A stretch of 64,000 nucleotides of DNA from Spongiibacter taiwanensis (GCF_023702635.1 NZ_CP098455.1:496001-560000); one strand, 5' to 3'; positions 38,527 through 47,554 are shown, counted from the first letter of the stretch. The notes: generated by a model from the letters alone, not told the origin. Made by a program: numbers and translations.

Positions 38527-38946
38527 TCAGGTGCTGCGGCGCTCAAGGGTAAGGTAGTGCAGCAACATGCCAGCCACCAGGGCAGCGGCGAAGATAAAGA
38601 AGGGGGCCTGCCCGGTTAACAAGGCAACCAGGGCCGGCGCCGGGCACAAGCCGCTGACACCCCAGCCAATCCCGAACAAGACTGCACCCGCCAACAGTTT
38701 GCCGTCAACTTCCTTCAGGGTGGGCAACGCAAAGGCATCGGCAAACCGCGGCTTGCTCCCCTTGAATAGCAGCCAAAATCCCGGGGTGGTGATCAGCAAC
38801 CCCCCACCCATGACAAAGGCCAGGCTCGGATCCCATTGCCCTGCCAAATCGAGAAAATTCTGCACCTTGGCCGGGTTACCCATTCCAGAAATTGCGATGC
38901 CACCACCAAACAAGGCGCCAGCCAACAGCACGATCAACAAATGCAT
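38527..38946 (-). CDS. YeeE/YedE-family membrane protein, second half (DUF6691)
   Basis: This 139-residue membrane protein has about four hydrophobic segments and the motifs GMGNPAKVQNFLDL and GIGWGVSGLCPAPALV. These belong to the small YeeE/YedE (DUF6691) proteins thought to move sulfur compounds such as thiosulfate or a sulfur donor across the inner membrane. I chose ATG 38946. It lies 11 bp after its partner, and the two together would equal one full-length YeeE/YedE transporter. Confidence 0.85.
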   Translation of the reverse strand: MHLLIVLLAGALFGGGIAISGMGNPAKVQNFLDLAGQWDPSLAFVMGGGLLITTPGFWLLFKGSKPRFADAFALPTLKEVDGKLLAGAVLFGIGWGVSGLCPAPALVALLTGQAPFFIFAAALVAGMLLHYLTLERRST

Positions 38947-38957
38947 AAAGTTTTTCC

Positions 38958-39386
38958 TCAGATCAGATGACGAAGAACAAATACGGTAGCGAAGCCGCTG
39001 GCCATAAATGTGATGGTGGCCCAGATCGACCGCTTGGAGAAACGCGAGAGGCCGCAGATACCGTGACCCGAGGTACACCCCGACCCCAGACGAGTACCGA
39101 AGCCAACCACTAAACCAGCCACCACCAGCCAGGGCCAGCTGGCGGCCGGACCCACACCCTCAAGGGCGTCGCTGGTCGACGCCGCGAGTACCCCGCCGGC
39201 AAACAGCCCGACAATAAAGGCCAATCGCCAGGATCGCTCCGCACCGCCACTCGTCAGCGCGCCGGCGACAATACCCGAGATCCCTGCAATTCGGCCTACC
39301 GACCACATTAATAACAGCGCTGACGCGCCGATCATCATTCCCCCCAGCAATGAAATCACCGGGGTAAATTCCGTAGCCGCAACCAT
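38958..39386 (-). CDS. YeeE/YedE-family membrane protein, first half
   Basis: This 142-residue membrane protein contains the family signature GSGCTSGHGICGLSRFSKRS with the conserved cysteine implicated in sulfur binding. It has several transmembrane stretches (VISLLGGMMIGASALLLMW; WLVVAGLVVGFGTRLGS). It is the upstream member of a two-gene pair. GGAG eight bases before the ATG at 39386 supports this start. A palindrome resembling CsoR/CstR operators lies 56 bp upstream, suggesting persulfide- or metal-responsive control. Confidence 0.86.
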   Translation of the reverse strand: MVAATEFTPVISLLGGMMIGASALLLMWSVGRIAGISGIVAGALTSGGAERSWRLAFIVGLFAGGVLAASTSDALEGVGPAASWPWLVVAGLVVGFGTRLGSGCTSGHGICGLSRFSKRSIWATITFMASGFATVFVLRHLI

Positions 39387-39441
39387 AACCCATCTCCACC
39401 AAGCCAAAACATCGCGCCGCCCAAACCATCGAGCGGCCCAA

Positions 39442-39461
39442 ATATACCCCCTGCAGTATAT
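39442..39461. promoter_or_regulatory. CsoR/CstR-like palindrome upstream of the YeeE/YedE pair
   Basis: The sequence ATATACCCCCTGCAGTATAT has perfect outer arms ATATAC/GTATAT around CCCCTGCA. CsoR-family persulfide or copper sensors bind AT-flanked sites with a C/G tract (TATACC-type). The site sits between the transporter start and the neighbouring terminator, where an operator is expected. No such regulator gene is in the window. Confidence 0.5.
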
Positions 39462-39472
39462 TTCCGGAATTC

Positions 39473-39503
39473 AAAAAAAACCAGCCCTGGCTACAGGACT
39501 GGT
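39473..39503 (-). terminator. Intrinsic terminator downstream of the patatin gene
   Basis: On the minus strand ACCAGTCCTG-TAGC-CAGGGCTGGT forms a 10-bp stem with one imperfect pair and a four-base loop, followed by eight T residues. It lies 25 bp after the patatin stop codon and before the YeeE/YedE promoter region. Confidence 0.88.
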
Positions 39504-39527
39504 CTATCGCGCCATATTGCCTAGCGA

Positions 39528-41018
39528 TCAGGCGGAGCGATTGCTCCGTGCCATTTCCCCACCGAGATGGTGATGCCCTTGCCCCAAGCGGGTAACCTCC
39601 TCGGCCTCGTAGACCTGCAGGATTTCGCTCAATTTTCGGCTGATCTTGGTGCTGACCCGGATCATCTCAATTTTCGGCCAGGTTGCTCGCTCACCCTCGC
39701 GAATAAATTGCAGTAGCTCCTCCTCGTTCACCTCGGTTAACAGGCGCCGGGGGTCAAAGAAACGGTAGCGGGGAATAATATTGATGTCACCGGTATACTC
39801 CTGATTGATCACGGAATACACCAGGTTGGCCACCCTACGCACCCGGGGCGAGTTTTTAAAATACCGGCGGGTCAGATTACTGCTGACCTTCGACCACTCT
39901 TTAATGGTGCGCGCACCAATCTGCCGCGCTGCGCCCAGCACGCTGCTCCCCTGGGATTTAGCGTCGTGCACCGCCCACAACACCAGCGGGTTTGTCTGGC
40001 TCACAATAAAGTGGTTTACCCCGTACAGCCGGGCCAGGCGCTTGGCAGGCAAGTCGTCGCTGAGCGAGCCATCAATCCAACGCCGCGTAGCGAGATAGGG
40101 CTGCGGGTGACCATGCACATTTTTCGCCTCGAGCATGACTGGCGGATAAATGCCGGGAATCGCGCAAGAGGCCAATACCGCCTTGCGAATATAAACATTC
40201 GGCGAAGCAATGGCATTGAGCAAGCGCGAGGTCTGGTGAACATCTGAGGGTGAGATAGAAATATTGATGTGGCGCCCGGTTTTCTCAAAAGCTTCCTGAA
40301 AGGTGAGATCAGGGATCAGCTTGGCAATTTTTTCCTTCAAAACCTGGTGATTAATTCGCGGCGACGCATTGCGCCCCTGATTAACCACTTCCGACTCTTC
40401 ATGGAGTAAATCTTTGAGCAGATTATTGGTATCGAGAAAACGGCTCAGCTCCTCATCGGTTCGGGTGCCCAACACCGCCGCGAGCAATGAGCCCGCACTG
40501 GAGCCCGAAATGACATTGGGCAGCAGCTTCTGCTCCAGCAGGGTTTTGACTACCCCGACATGGAAGTTGCCCAACACCGCGCCGCCACTGAGCATCAGCG
40601 CCGATTGACCAAAGCATTTATTGGCACGGCGAAAAAAGTCGAGCCGCTCCAGAAAACTCGGACAGTCGCCCTCCAGCCGGGCCAGGTGATCAAGGGCATC
40701 GGTAATCTCATCCACATAATCCTGGATGAGTTGCTTGGTACCAAACTTTGCCCGGTTATACAGAACAGGCTTACCCATCCCGCCCATATTGCCGTGAATG
40801 CCCTCATTGAGGGTAAACAGCAGACCAATGTTATCTTCATTGGCCCGAAAATATTTTAGCCGCTCCAGGCGGGAGCGGATGGAGGCATAGTCATACAGAC
40901 TGGTTTTGTCGATTTTCTTCCAATGTTCTCTGCCCGAACAGCGGTCATGCTCGAGGGCCAGCGCTTTCCACTCCTGATAACTGGTTGCCTGATCCAGTTT
41001 TTTCTCAAGTTTCTTCAC
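39528..41018 (-). CDS. Patatin-like phospholipase with N-terminal DUF3336
   Basis: This 496-residue lipid acyl hydrolase has a helical DUF3336 N-terminal region (about 1-140, with SYQEWKALALEHD). The patatin domain begins near 150 (SALMLSGGAVLGNFHVGVVK) with the oxyanion loop GGAVLG and the nucleophile elbow ISGSSAGSL (GxSxG). The catalytic Asp lies in RRWIDGSLSDDLPA (DGS). This architecture matches bacterial proteins related to yeast triacylglycerol lipases. I chose the GTG at 41018 because an AAGGG ribosome site precedes it. A TATAAT hexamer at 41184-41179 (minus) may belong to its promoter. Confidence 0.87.
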   Translation of the reverse strand: MKKLEKKLDQATSYQEWKALALEHDRCSGREHWKKIDKTSLYDYASIRSRLERLKYFRANEDNIGLLFTLNEGIHGNMGGMGKPVLYNRAKFGTKQLIQDYVDEITDALDHLARLEGDCPSFLERLDFFRRANKCFGQSALMLSGGAVLGNFHVGVVKTLLEQKLLPNVISGSSAGSLLAAVLGTRTDEELSRFLDTNNLLKDLLHEESEVVNQGRNASPRINHQVLKEKIAKLIPDLTFQEAFEKTGRHINISISPSDVHQTSRLLNAIASPNVYIRKAVLASCAIPGIYPPVMLEAKNVHGHPQPYLATRRWIDGSLSDDLPAKRLARLYGVNHFIVSQTNPLVLWAVHDAKSQGSSVLGAARQIGARTIKEWSKVSSNLTRRYFKNSPRVRRVANLVYSVINQEYTGDINIIPRYRFFDPRRLLTEVNEEELLQFIREGERATWPKIEMIRVSTKISRKLSEILQVYEAEEVTRLGQGHHHLGGEMARSNRSA

Positions 41019-41238
41019 ATTACACCCTTCTTTACCAAAACCACGCGGGGGCTTTTCGACCCAATGCCTCACTCTAGCTAATCGCGTAGACCGAAGCCAT
41101 AAGGGATTGTAATAATCCGGCCCCGAACTTAAAAATTTATTAATTGGTAGCGAAAAGCCAGAAAATTCGCCGAATCGGATTATATCTAAAAGGAACTGAG
41201 AAAGCCGGAGAAAATTAGAAAAGCGAGTCTACTTCTAC

Positions 41239-42915
41239 TTAACCATCCCCCAACAAACCGGGCCAACCCAGTTGCAGCTGATCCAATGGCGTCGGCATTC
41301 CCAGATAATGGCCTTGGGCGAAGTCCACACCGAGTTTGCGCAGTCGCTCGATGATTGCCGGGCGCTCAACAAACTCGGCGATGGTGCGCTTGCCCAACAC
41401 GCGGCTGATGTCGTTGATAGACCGGACCATCGCCTCATGGATGTCGTTGGTATCCATATCATGGACAAACAGGCCGTCGATTTTGACAAAATCCACCGGC
41501 AACTCCTGCAGGTAGCCAAAGGACGACATCCCGGTACCAAAGTCATCGAGCGCAAAGCGCCCGCCTAACTCGTGAACCCGGGCGATAAAGTCGCAAACCA
41601 CCTTGAAGTTCGTAATCGCAACCGTCTCGGTAATTTCAAAACAAATTAGTTGGGGGTTGATTCCGGGCCGCTGCAAATAGCGGTACACAAATTCGAGGAA
41701 AGACTCCTCGCAGAGGGACTGGCCGGAGATATTGATCGAGAACAGGGCATTTTGCTTGCTAATGTCGGGACGGCTCTGCAAAAAATCGAAGAAATTCTTG
41801 ATCACCCAGCGATCGATCTGCGGCATCAAGCCAAAGCGCTCCGCCGCTGGCATAAACTGCCCCGGTCGCAACAACTCACCGTTGCTGTGCATGCGCACGA
41901 GAATCTCCTGGTAGTGAATATCCTCATCGGCGCCACCGTGCTGCAATGCAATGATTTTTTCACTCACAAGGCGGAATTCGTTTTTTGACAGGGCATGATG
42001 AATTCGGTGTACCCAGTCCATATCAGTATGAAGCTGGTGCAGCTGCTGATCCTGCTCGTCATACAGGTGCAACCGCCCCCGACCACTGTCTTTGGCGGAA
42101 TAGACCGCAATATCCGCCTGACTCATCACCGTTCCTTGATCCACACTGCGGTCATTAATCAGCACCACCCCAATGCTGATGGAAACGTTGTGAGATATTC
42201 CGCCCCAGTGAAACTTAATCTTTTTGGCGGCCTTCACCAGCCGATTGGCCACCGCCTTTGCTTCGAAGGTATCGACATTACTGAGCAAGACGCCAAATTC
42301 GTCGCCGCCCAAGCGACTGATCTCGTCGCCAACCAACAGTTCGTTCTCCAGACTGGCAGCAACAATTTGGACCAGTTTGTCCCCGGCTGTGTGACCGCTG
42401 GTATCGTTAACGACTCGGAACTGGTCGATATCAATGTACAGCAACGCGTGAGTCCGCGAACTGGTCAGCGCATCGTCCACCAGATTCTCGAGCCGCCGTT
42501 CAAATACTCGGCGGGTGGTGATAAACGCGTCATCGCCGCCCTCAGGCGCACTGCCCGTCGGCTTGACGACCTCATCGACATGGGATTGTTGGATTTCAAG
42601 CGCAAAGCCACGCACTTGCCGGTGCTCATCGGTCAGCGGGATAGCACATCCCAGCAAGCCGTCTTTACCGCCGAACTGGGGTAGATATAAGGTGCATCCC
42701 TGCCCTTCCGCCAACTGCTGTAAATCGGCCAGCGAGGCCACCTCGCCATCACTTCGGCGAGGTTCAAAGGCGGAGAAAAAATCCTGCTCGATAACGTCCG
42801 ACGCGCCGACGGCCAGCAGCGATTCGGCGGCAGCGTTAACAAGCTGGACATTGCCCTCGAGATCGAGACATACCATCCCCTTATGTAAACTGCCCAACAC
42901 CCAGGTTGCCCACAT
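41239..42915 (-). CDS. Cytoplasmic PAS-GGDEF-EAL protein
   Basis: This 558-residue protein has a PAS-like N-terminus (GSLHKGMVCLDLEGNVQLVN) and no membrane segment. The GGDEF domain has an intact RLGGDEF (203-207), while the usual inhibitory RxxD site upstream is not kept (LVGD). The EAL domain has EILVRM in place of EALVR, NISGQSL, ALDDFGTGMSSFGYLQ, VKIDGLF and AQGHYLG. The EGVET-like loop reads AEFVERP, which keeps the Glu. Either activity is possible. It starts 27 bp after the response-regulator gene, so the two probably form one signalling unit. Confidence 0.9.
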   Translation of the reverse strand: MWATWVLGSLHKGMVCLDLEGNVQLVNAAAESLLAVGASDVIEQDFFSAFEPRRSDGEVASLADLQQLAEGQGCTLYLPQFGGKDGLLGCAIPLTDEHRQVRGFALEIQQSHVDEVVKPTGSAPEGGDDAFITTRRVFERRLENLVDDALTSSRTHALLYIDIDQFRVVNDTSGHTAGDKLVQIVAASLENELLVGDEISRLGGDEFGVLLSNVDTFEAKAVANRLVKAAKKIKFHWGGISHNVSISIGVVLINDRSVDQGTVMSQADIAVYSAKDSGRGRLHLYDEQDQQLHQLHTDMDWVHRIHHALSKNEFRLVSEKIIALQHGGADEDIHYQEILVRMHSNGELLRPGQFMPAAERFGLMPQIDRWVIKNFFDFLQSRPDISKQNALFSINISGQSLCEESFLEFVYRYLQRPGINPQLICFEITETVAITNFKVVCDFIARVHELGGRFALDDFGTGMSSFGYLQELPVDFVKIDGLFVHDMDTNDIHEAMVRSINDISRVLGKRTIAEFVERPAIIERLRKLGVDFAQGHYLGMPTPLDQLQLGWPGLLGDG

Positions 42916-42942
42916 CGCTGATTACCCCCCGTGACGAGGTCG

Positions 42943-44154
42943 CTACTTAGCAAGCGGGATAGTGAAGAAAAAGGTCGACCCCTTACCCGGCTCGGAGTCC
43001 AACCAAATTTTGCCGCCGTGCCAGCGCACGATCTTCTCGCAGATGGCCAGACCCACCCCGGATTCGCGGGTTACCCCGCTGCCACCGTTATCGCGGTGAA
43101 AAAGATTGAACAAACCGCTGTGATGCTCAGCCTCAATGCCCCGGCCATTATCCGCAACAGAAAAAAGCCAGTTGCGCTCGTAGGACTGGGCGCTGATATG
43201 AATTTCCGGCGCGCGCCCCTCGGTATAGCGGATGGCATTGCTGATCAAATTTTGAAATAGCTGAACAATCTGCCGACGCGACGCGTAGAGCGACGGCAAG
43301 GTATCGCAATGTAAATTGGCGTGACTGGTCTCGAACTGCTGCCGGAGATTGACAAGCACATCACTGATCACCGCATTGCAATCCACCGTTTCACGCACCT
43401 CATTAAAACGCCCGGCCGAGGTCAGGGCCACCAACTTATTCAGCGCCGAGTGCATATGATCGATATTGCAGAAAATTTCGCCCAGATCCTGGCGCAGGGC
43501 TTCAGGCACAACACTCGGGTCATCCAGATCGATCTTGCGTTTGCTGCTGACGATATCCACCAATGGCAATTGCAAATCCCGAGCAGCCAAATGGGATAAC
43601 TGCTCAATTTCATTGACCAGGCCGATGAGCTGATGGCGACTACGGGCCAGGGCAATCAAGTCCCGGTAGGACGACAGCGCGGTGTAAATAACGGAAAACA
43701 AGCGATCCTGGGTGAGCTCCGTCTTTGCCCGATAGTCATTAATATCGTAGACCTTTAGCACCCGCCGTTCTGGCGCAATGCCGGGCTGGCCGGTCCGCAG
43801 AATAATGCGGATAAAATGGTTGCCCAGCTCCTGCCGAATAAATCGGGCAATTGCCAAACCTGCATCATCGGTTTCCATTACCACATCGAGCAAAATGATC
43901 GCGATATCGGGTTGCGCCCGGAGCACGCTGCGCGCCTGCTCGGCGCTGTAGGCACTGATAAACTCCAGGTGGCGCCCACCGAAGTGGAAGTCTTGAAGCG
44001 CCAAGCGCGTCACCACATGAATTTCATCTTCGTCATCAACAATCAGGACCTTCCAGTGGTCCTTGCTGGCGCCATCCAGCTGGGCATAGTCAGCCAGTAG
44101 CCGGGAATATTCCCCCTGCTCTGGCGCCGCTTCGGATAATTTCCGTTCGACCAT
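42943..44154 (-). CDS. Response regulator with receiver domain, DUF3369-like region and histidine-kinase-like ATPase
   Basis: This 403-residue cytoplasmic protein starts with a receiver domain whose phospho-acceptor is Asp90 (AIILLDVVME), with acidic pocket VDDEDE and Lys144. DUF3369-like linker features follow (LRTGQPGIAPERRVLKVYDI). The dimerisation helix reads LSHLAARDLQLPL. In related kinases this is SHDLQEPL, so the expected histidine is Arg192; another His lies four residues earlier. The ATPase domain is intact (NLISNAIRY, DNGRGIE, GVGLAI). I chose ATG 44154 for an AGGAAC ribosome site. It is probably co-transcribed with the downstream GGDEF/EAL gene. Confidence 0.85.
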   Translation of the reverse strand: MVERKLSEAAPEQGEYSRLLADYAQLDGASKDHWKVLIVDDEDEIHVVTRLALQDFHFGGRHLEFISAYSAEQARSVLRAQPDIAIILLDVVMETDDAGLAIARFIRQELGNHFIRIILRTGQPGIAPERRVLKVYDINDYRAKTELTQDRLFSVIYTALSSYRDLIALARSRHQLIGLVNEIEQLSHLAARDLQLPLVDIVSSKRKIDLDDPSVVPEALRQDLGEIFCNIDHMHSALNKLVALTSAGRFNEVRETVDCNAVISDVLVNLRQQFETSHANLHCDTLPSLYASRRQIVQLFQNLISNAIRYTEGRAPEIHISAQSYERNWLFSVADNGRGIEAEHHSGLFNLFHRDNGGSGVTRESGVGLAICEKIVRWHGGKIWLDSEPGKGSTFFFTIPLAK

Positions 44155-44237
44155 GAAGATCTGTTCCTGATGTAGTAAGTCCAGGGAGCACTGCCAATAG
44201 ACTCGCCGTTTTTCACTGATGGCGCAATGTGTTGTCG

Positions 44238-44255
44238 GTTTGCCAAGCTTTTTTA
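44238..44255 (+). repeat. Copy 2 of the 18-bp exact repeat
   Basis: Identical to 18736-18753. It lies 84 bp upstream of the response-regulator start, in the opposite orientation relative to its gene compared with copy 1. Here TGCCAAGC also pairs with GCTTGGCA about 26 bases downstream, forming an inverted repeat. Confidence 0.6.
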
Positions 44256-44303
44256 TTTGAGCAAATCGATCCGCTTGGCAGACTTGAAACGAATGTAGCA
44301 CGG

Positions 44304-44339
44304 CAGGTAGGCCGCCCTATCGTGGCAATTACCTACCTG
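44304..44339. repeat. Inverted repeat downstream of the ABC1 kinase gene
   Basis: CAGGTAGG (44304-44311) and CCTACCTG (44332-44339) are perfect 8-bp arms around a 20-base loop. It lies 18 bp past the kinase stop on the minus strand. There is no T tract, so it could be a stabilising stem or operator rather than a terminator. Confidence 0.45.
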
Positions 44340-44357
44340 GGGAGTCGGGATTGCCCG

Positions 44358-45680
44358 TCAGCGCAAAAACAGCTCCACCCGGTCGTCGCGAAAAATATCC
44401 GCTCCCGGAGCCAGTAATTCCATGTAACGATCAAAGTACAGGAACTGCTTGAGCAGCATGGTAAATGCGCGGGGGAAGCGAATCCCATAGTCGCGGGCAA
44501 TAGCACCGAGATCCGTCAGCAATTGATTGATGCCATCGCCAGCGCCGTTACCCAACACCGCCGACGGCTCCAGGTCATTCATTCCGACAAACAGGCGCTC
44601 GATATCTGCGCTGAGGGCGGCCACATCGACTTCGTCCCGGGTGATGCCCACCACTACCATCGCCTCAGCGATCATCGAATAATTCTGCTCGCTCACCCCC
44701 ATAAAGAGGCTAAACATCGCCTGCCACGACTCGGGCTTGATTCTGCCCACCATGCCAAAATCAATAAACCCCACCCGGCCATCTTCGAGCAACAACAGGT
44801 TGCCGCTGTGCAAATCTGCATGAAAGAAAGCACATTGGGTCAGACTGGCAAACCAGGTATTAAGCGCGTTAAACAAGCCTTCGGCGGGGTCGGCCTTGGA
44901 CGATACCATTCCCTGATCGGTCAGGGCTGTGCCGTATAGGCGCTCCATCGTCAGCACCCGCGCGCCTGAAGCCTGTCGATAGGGCTTGGGCGCCACCACA
45001 GCGGTATTGCGCTGATCGCTCAGAAATTGCCGAAAGGCATCCAGATTGTCGGCCTCTTTGCGAAAATCACACTCATCTATCATTGACTGGTACATTTCCG
45101 AAACCAGTCCCGCTACCGCGTCTTTGTCAGTATTGGGCAAAATAAGCTCGAAAATGCGGGTGACCAGATAGACCGCATTCATATCGGTGGTCAGCACCGC
45201 CTGCACGCCGGGCTTTTGCACCTTCACAACCACATCCTCACCGGTGATCAGTCGCGCGGCGTGAACCTGAGCGATCGATGCCGAGGCCAGGGCTTTGGGC
45301 TCAATATGGGAGAACACCGCCGACAAGGGTTGGCCGAGGTCTTGCTCAATAATCTGCCGAATTTTTCCGAAGGGCAACGAGGGTGTTTGATCTAGGCAGC
45401 GCTGAAACTCTTCCACATAGGCAGCAGGAAAGATTGACGGTGAGCTCGCGATAAACTGCCCCAGCTTGATATAAGTGGCACCGAGGGCTTCGAACAACTC
45501 ACGCACTTCCGCCGGCGTCGGACGACGCCATTGAACCAGCCATTTCAAGGCTCGCGGGTAGACCGCCACCAAAGTTTGCGCCATCCGCCAGGATCCACGC
45601 ACACCCAGTTCGGCGACACCGATTTGGGGCGATGCGGCGCCTTTCACAATGGATTGTCTGTTTGGAATCATCTGTCCCAT
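44358..45680 (-). CDS. ABC1/AarF/UbiB-family atypical kinase
   Basis: This protein of about 440 residues belongs to the UbiB-like kinase family often linked to quinone or isoprenoid lipid metabolism. The family-specific KxGQ motif is ALGATYIKLGQFIASSPSIF. The Ala-rich loop is ALASASIAQVHAA, the VAIK-like lysine is VVVKVQKPG, the catalytic loop is FFHADLHSGNLL, and the DFG equivalent is FIDFGMVG. No ubi gene is adjacent, so UbiB itself is not assured. The start is uncertain: an upstream GTG at 45746 and ATGs at 45710, 45683 and 45671 are in frame. 45680 is chosen because AGGAG lies three bases before it. Confidence 0.9.
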   Translation of the reverse strand: MGQMIPNRQSIVKGAASPQIGVAELGVRGSWRMAQTLVAVYPRALKWLVQWRRPTPAEVRELFEALGATYIKLGQFIASSPSIFPAAYVEEFQRCLDQTPSLPFGKIRQIIEQDLGQPLSAVFSHIEPKALASASIAQVHAARLITGEDVVVKVQKPGVQAVLTTDMNAVYLVTRIFELILPNTDKDAVAGLVSEMYQSMIDECDFRKEADNLDAFRQFLSDQRNTAVVAPKPYRQASGARVLTMERLYGTALTDQGMVSSKADPAEGLFNALNTWFASLTQCAFFHADLHSGNLLLLEDGRVGFIDFGMVGRIKPESWQAMFSLFMGVSEQNYSMIAEAMVVVGITRDEVDVAALSADIERLFVGMNDLEPSAVLGNGAGDGINQLLTDLGAIARDYGIRFPRAFTMLLKQFLYFDRYMELLAPGADIFRDDRVELFLR

Positions 45681-45869
45681 CATCTCCTGAGTACGAAAAT
45701 CGCCGTCCATGGAAAACTGCCGGTGCCGGGCCAAGGGGTTGCCCACGCCACCGTGCTACAGCAGCGCAGCTAGCGGAAATTAACACCCACTGCTTGGAGC
45801 GCGTTTAGGTAATCACAAATCCCGCGTCGAGACTATGACCGCCCGGGGAATATCGAAGAAATTACCCGC

Positions 45870-46529
45870 TCAGGAGGGGCTAATCGCAGGCAGCAAACCG
45901 CTCTCCGCGATACCATCAAACAGGAACTGCACCGCCAATGCGCATAACAGCACGCCGAAGACCCGGCTGATCATGTGGGCACCCGTTACCCCCAGTCGGT
46001 CCTGCAGTTGACTGGCAAGCAGCAAACAAACCAGGGTGATGGCCATAATAAAGACCAGGCTGGCAACCACACCGGCCTGCTCCAGCAAGTGCCCCTCGGC
46101 GTGGGCCATCAGCAGAATGACCGCACCAATGGCACCGGGGCCGGCGATCAGCGGCGTTGCCAGCGGGAAAACACTGATATCCTCACTCTGTTCAGCCTCC
46201 CGAGTCTCCTCACGGGTAGCACCAGTTGCGCCCGAGGATTTGGCCGAAACCAACTCGATACCAATCAACAGCAGGAGCACGCCACCTGCCGTGCGCAATG
46301 CCGCCAACGAAATCCCCATCATATTGAGAACCCACTCTCCGAGCAGCGCAAAGGCAAGCAAAATCCCGGTGGCGATCAATACCGCGGGAATCGCCGCCCG
46401 GCGCCGTGCCGCTTCGGTCATCCCCCCTGACAAGGCGGCAAACATAATTGCCACATCGATGGGGCCAACCATCGCAAAAAAGGTTGCGACAGAAATCGAA
46501 ACGCTTTCTAGCAAGCCGCTCAACGCCAT
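45870..46529 (-). CDS. MarC-family integral membrane protein
   Basis: This 219-residue protein has six predicted membrane segments and typical MarC/YchE/YhgN features. These include ATFFAMVGPIDVAIMFAALS at the N-terminus, RTAGGVLLLLIGIEL in the middle, and FPLATPLIAGPGAIGAVILL in the second half. The family is conserved but functionally undefined despite the multiple-antibiotic-resistance name. It overlaps the pyrD stop by one base (TAATG), so the two genes are probably translated together. Confidence 0.9.
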   Translation of the reverse strand: MALSGLLESVSISVATFFAMVGPIDVAIMFAALSGGMTEAARRRAAIPAVLIATGILLAFALLGEWVLNMMGISLAALRTAGGVLLLLIGIELVSAKSSGATGATREETREAEQSEDISVFPLATPLIAGPGAIGAVILLMAHAEGHLLEQAGVVASLVFIMAITLVCLLLASQLQDRLGVTGAHMISRVFGVLLCALAVQFLFDGIAESGLLPAISPS

Positions 46530-47554
46530 TAACGCGCCTCTTGCTCGGCAATCGCCGCCACACTCTCCCCCACCAGCGATGGTCCCTCGTAAATGAACCC
46601 GGTGTAGAGTTGCACCAACGATGCCCCGGCGGCAATCTTCTCTGCGGCGCTGGCGCCGTCACTGATCCCGCCGACACCGATAATGGGAATCTCCCCGGCA
46701 AGCACGTCGGCAAGCACGCGAATGACATGAGTCGATTTGTCGCGAACCGGCGCACCGCTGAGCCCGCCGGCCTCGTCGCAGTGACGCATACCCTGCACAG
46801 CAGCGCGATCGATGGTGGTATTGGTGGCAATAACGCCATCAATTTTTTGATCCAGAAAAACCTTGGCCACCTGACGGATGTCGTCGTCAGCCATGTCCGG
46901 TGCAATCTTGACCACCAGCGGCACATAACGCTTATGGGAAGCCGCCAGTGCCGACTGGGCATCTTTTAACTGGGACAGCAGATCGATCAGAGGCTGCCCA
47001 AATTGCAAATCGCGCAACCCCGGCGTATTCGGCGAGGACAGGTTCACTGTGATGTAGCTGGCGTGGGGATACACGGCTTTGAGGCAAATCAGGTAATCGT
47101 CGACCGCTCGCTCGGCCGGGGTATCTTTATTCTTGCCAATATTGATTCCCAGCACGCCTCGGTATCCGCTGTGCGTCACCGACTCCACAAGCGCCTCAAC
47201 GCCGCGGTTATTGAAGCCCATCCGATTGATAATGGCCCCGGCAGCGGGCAGGCGAAACAGGCGCGGCTTGGGATTGCCTGGCTGGGGCTTTGGGGTCACG
47301 GTACCGACCTCGATAAAGCCAAACCCCAACGACGCTAAACCGCGAATATGACGTGCATCTTTATCCAGGCCCGCGGCCAGCCCAACCGGATTGGGAAACA
47401 AAATGCCCATTACCTCTTTGGACTGAGGGGGCAACGTGGTGGCGATCAGGCCGCTGAGCCCCAGTCGATCCAGCCAGGACATGGCGGTGAGAGAGACGGT
47501 GTGAGCCATTTCGGGAGGCAGGCAAAACAGCGCCCGACGCAAGAAGCTGTACAT
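46529..47554 (-). CDS. pyrD: Dihydroorotate dehydrogenase (quinone), class 2
   Basis: PyrD oxidises dihydroorotate to orotate with quinone as acceptor at the inner membrane, in pyrimidine synthesis. The 341-residue protein has the amphipathic N-terminal segment of class 2 enzymes. It shows [63 protein letters not shown] and [10 protein letters not shown]. Length fits E. coli PyrD. Between its start and the cysH stop are 181 bp with no gene. Confidence 0.96.
   Translation of the reverse strand: MYSFLRRALFCLPPEMAHTVSLTAMSWLDRLGLSGLIATTLPPQSKEVMGILFPNPVGLAAGLDKDARHIRGLASLGFGFIEVGTVTPKPQPGNPKPRLFRLPAAGAIINRMGFNNRGVEALVESVTHSGYRGVLGINIGKNKDTPAERAVDDYLICLKAVYPHASYITVNLSSPNTPGLRDLQFGQPLIDLLSQLKDAQSALAASHKRYVPLVVKIAPDMADDDIRQVAKVFLDQKIDGVIATNTTIDRAAVQGMRHCDEAGGLSGAPVRDKSTHVIRVLADVLAGEIPIIGVGGISDGASAAEKIAAGASLVQLYTGFIYEGPSLVGESVAAIAEQEAR

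Noticed and set aside
44304-44339. Inverted repeat as an intrinsic terminator of the ABC1 kinase gene
   Set aside because: The loop is long and no T tract follows, so I list it only as a repeat.
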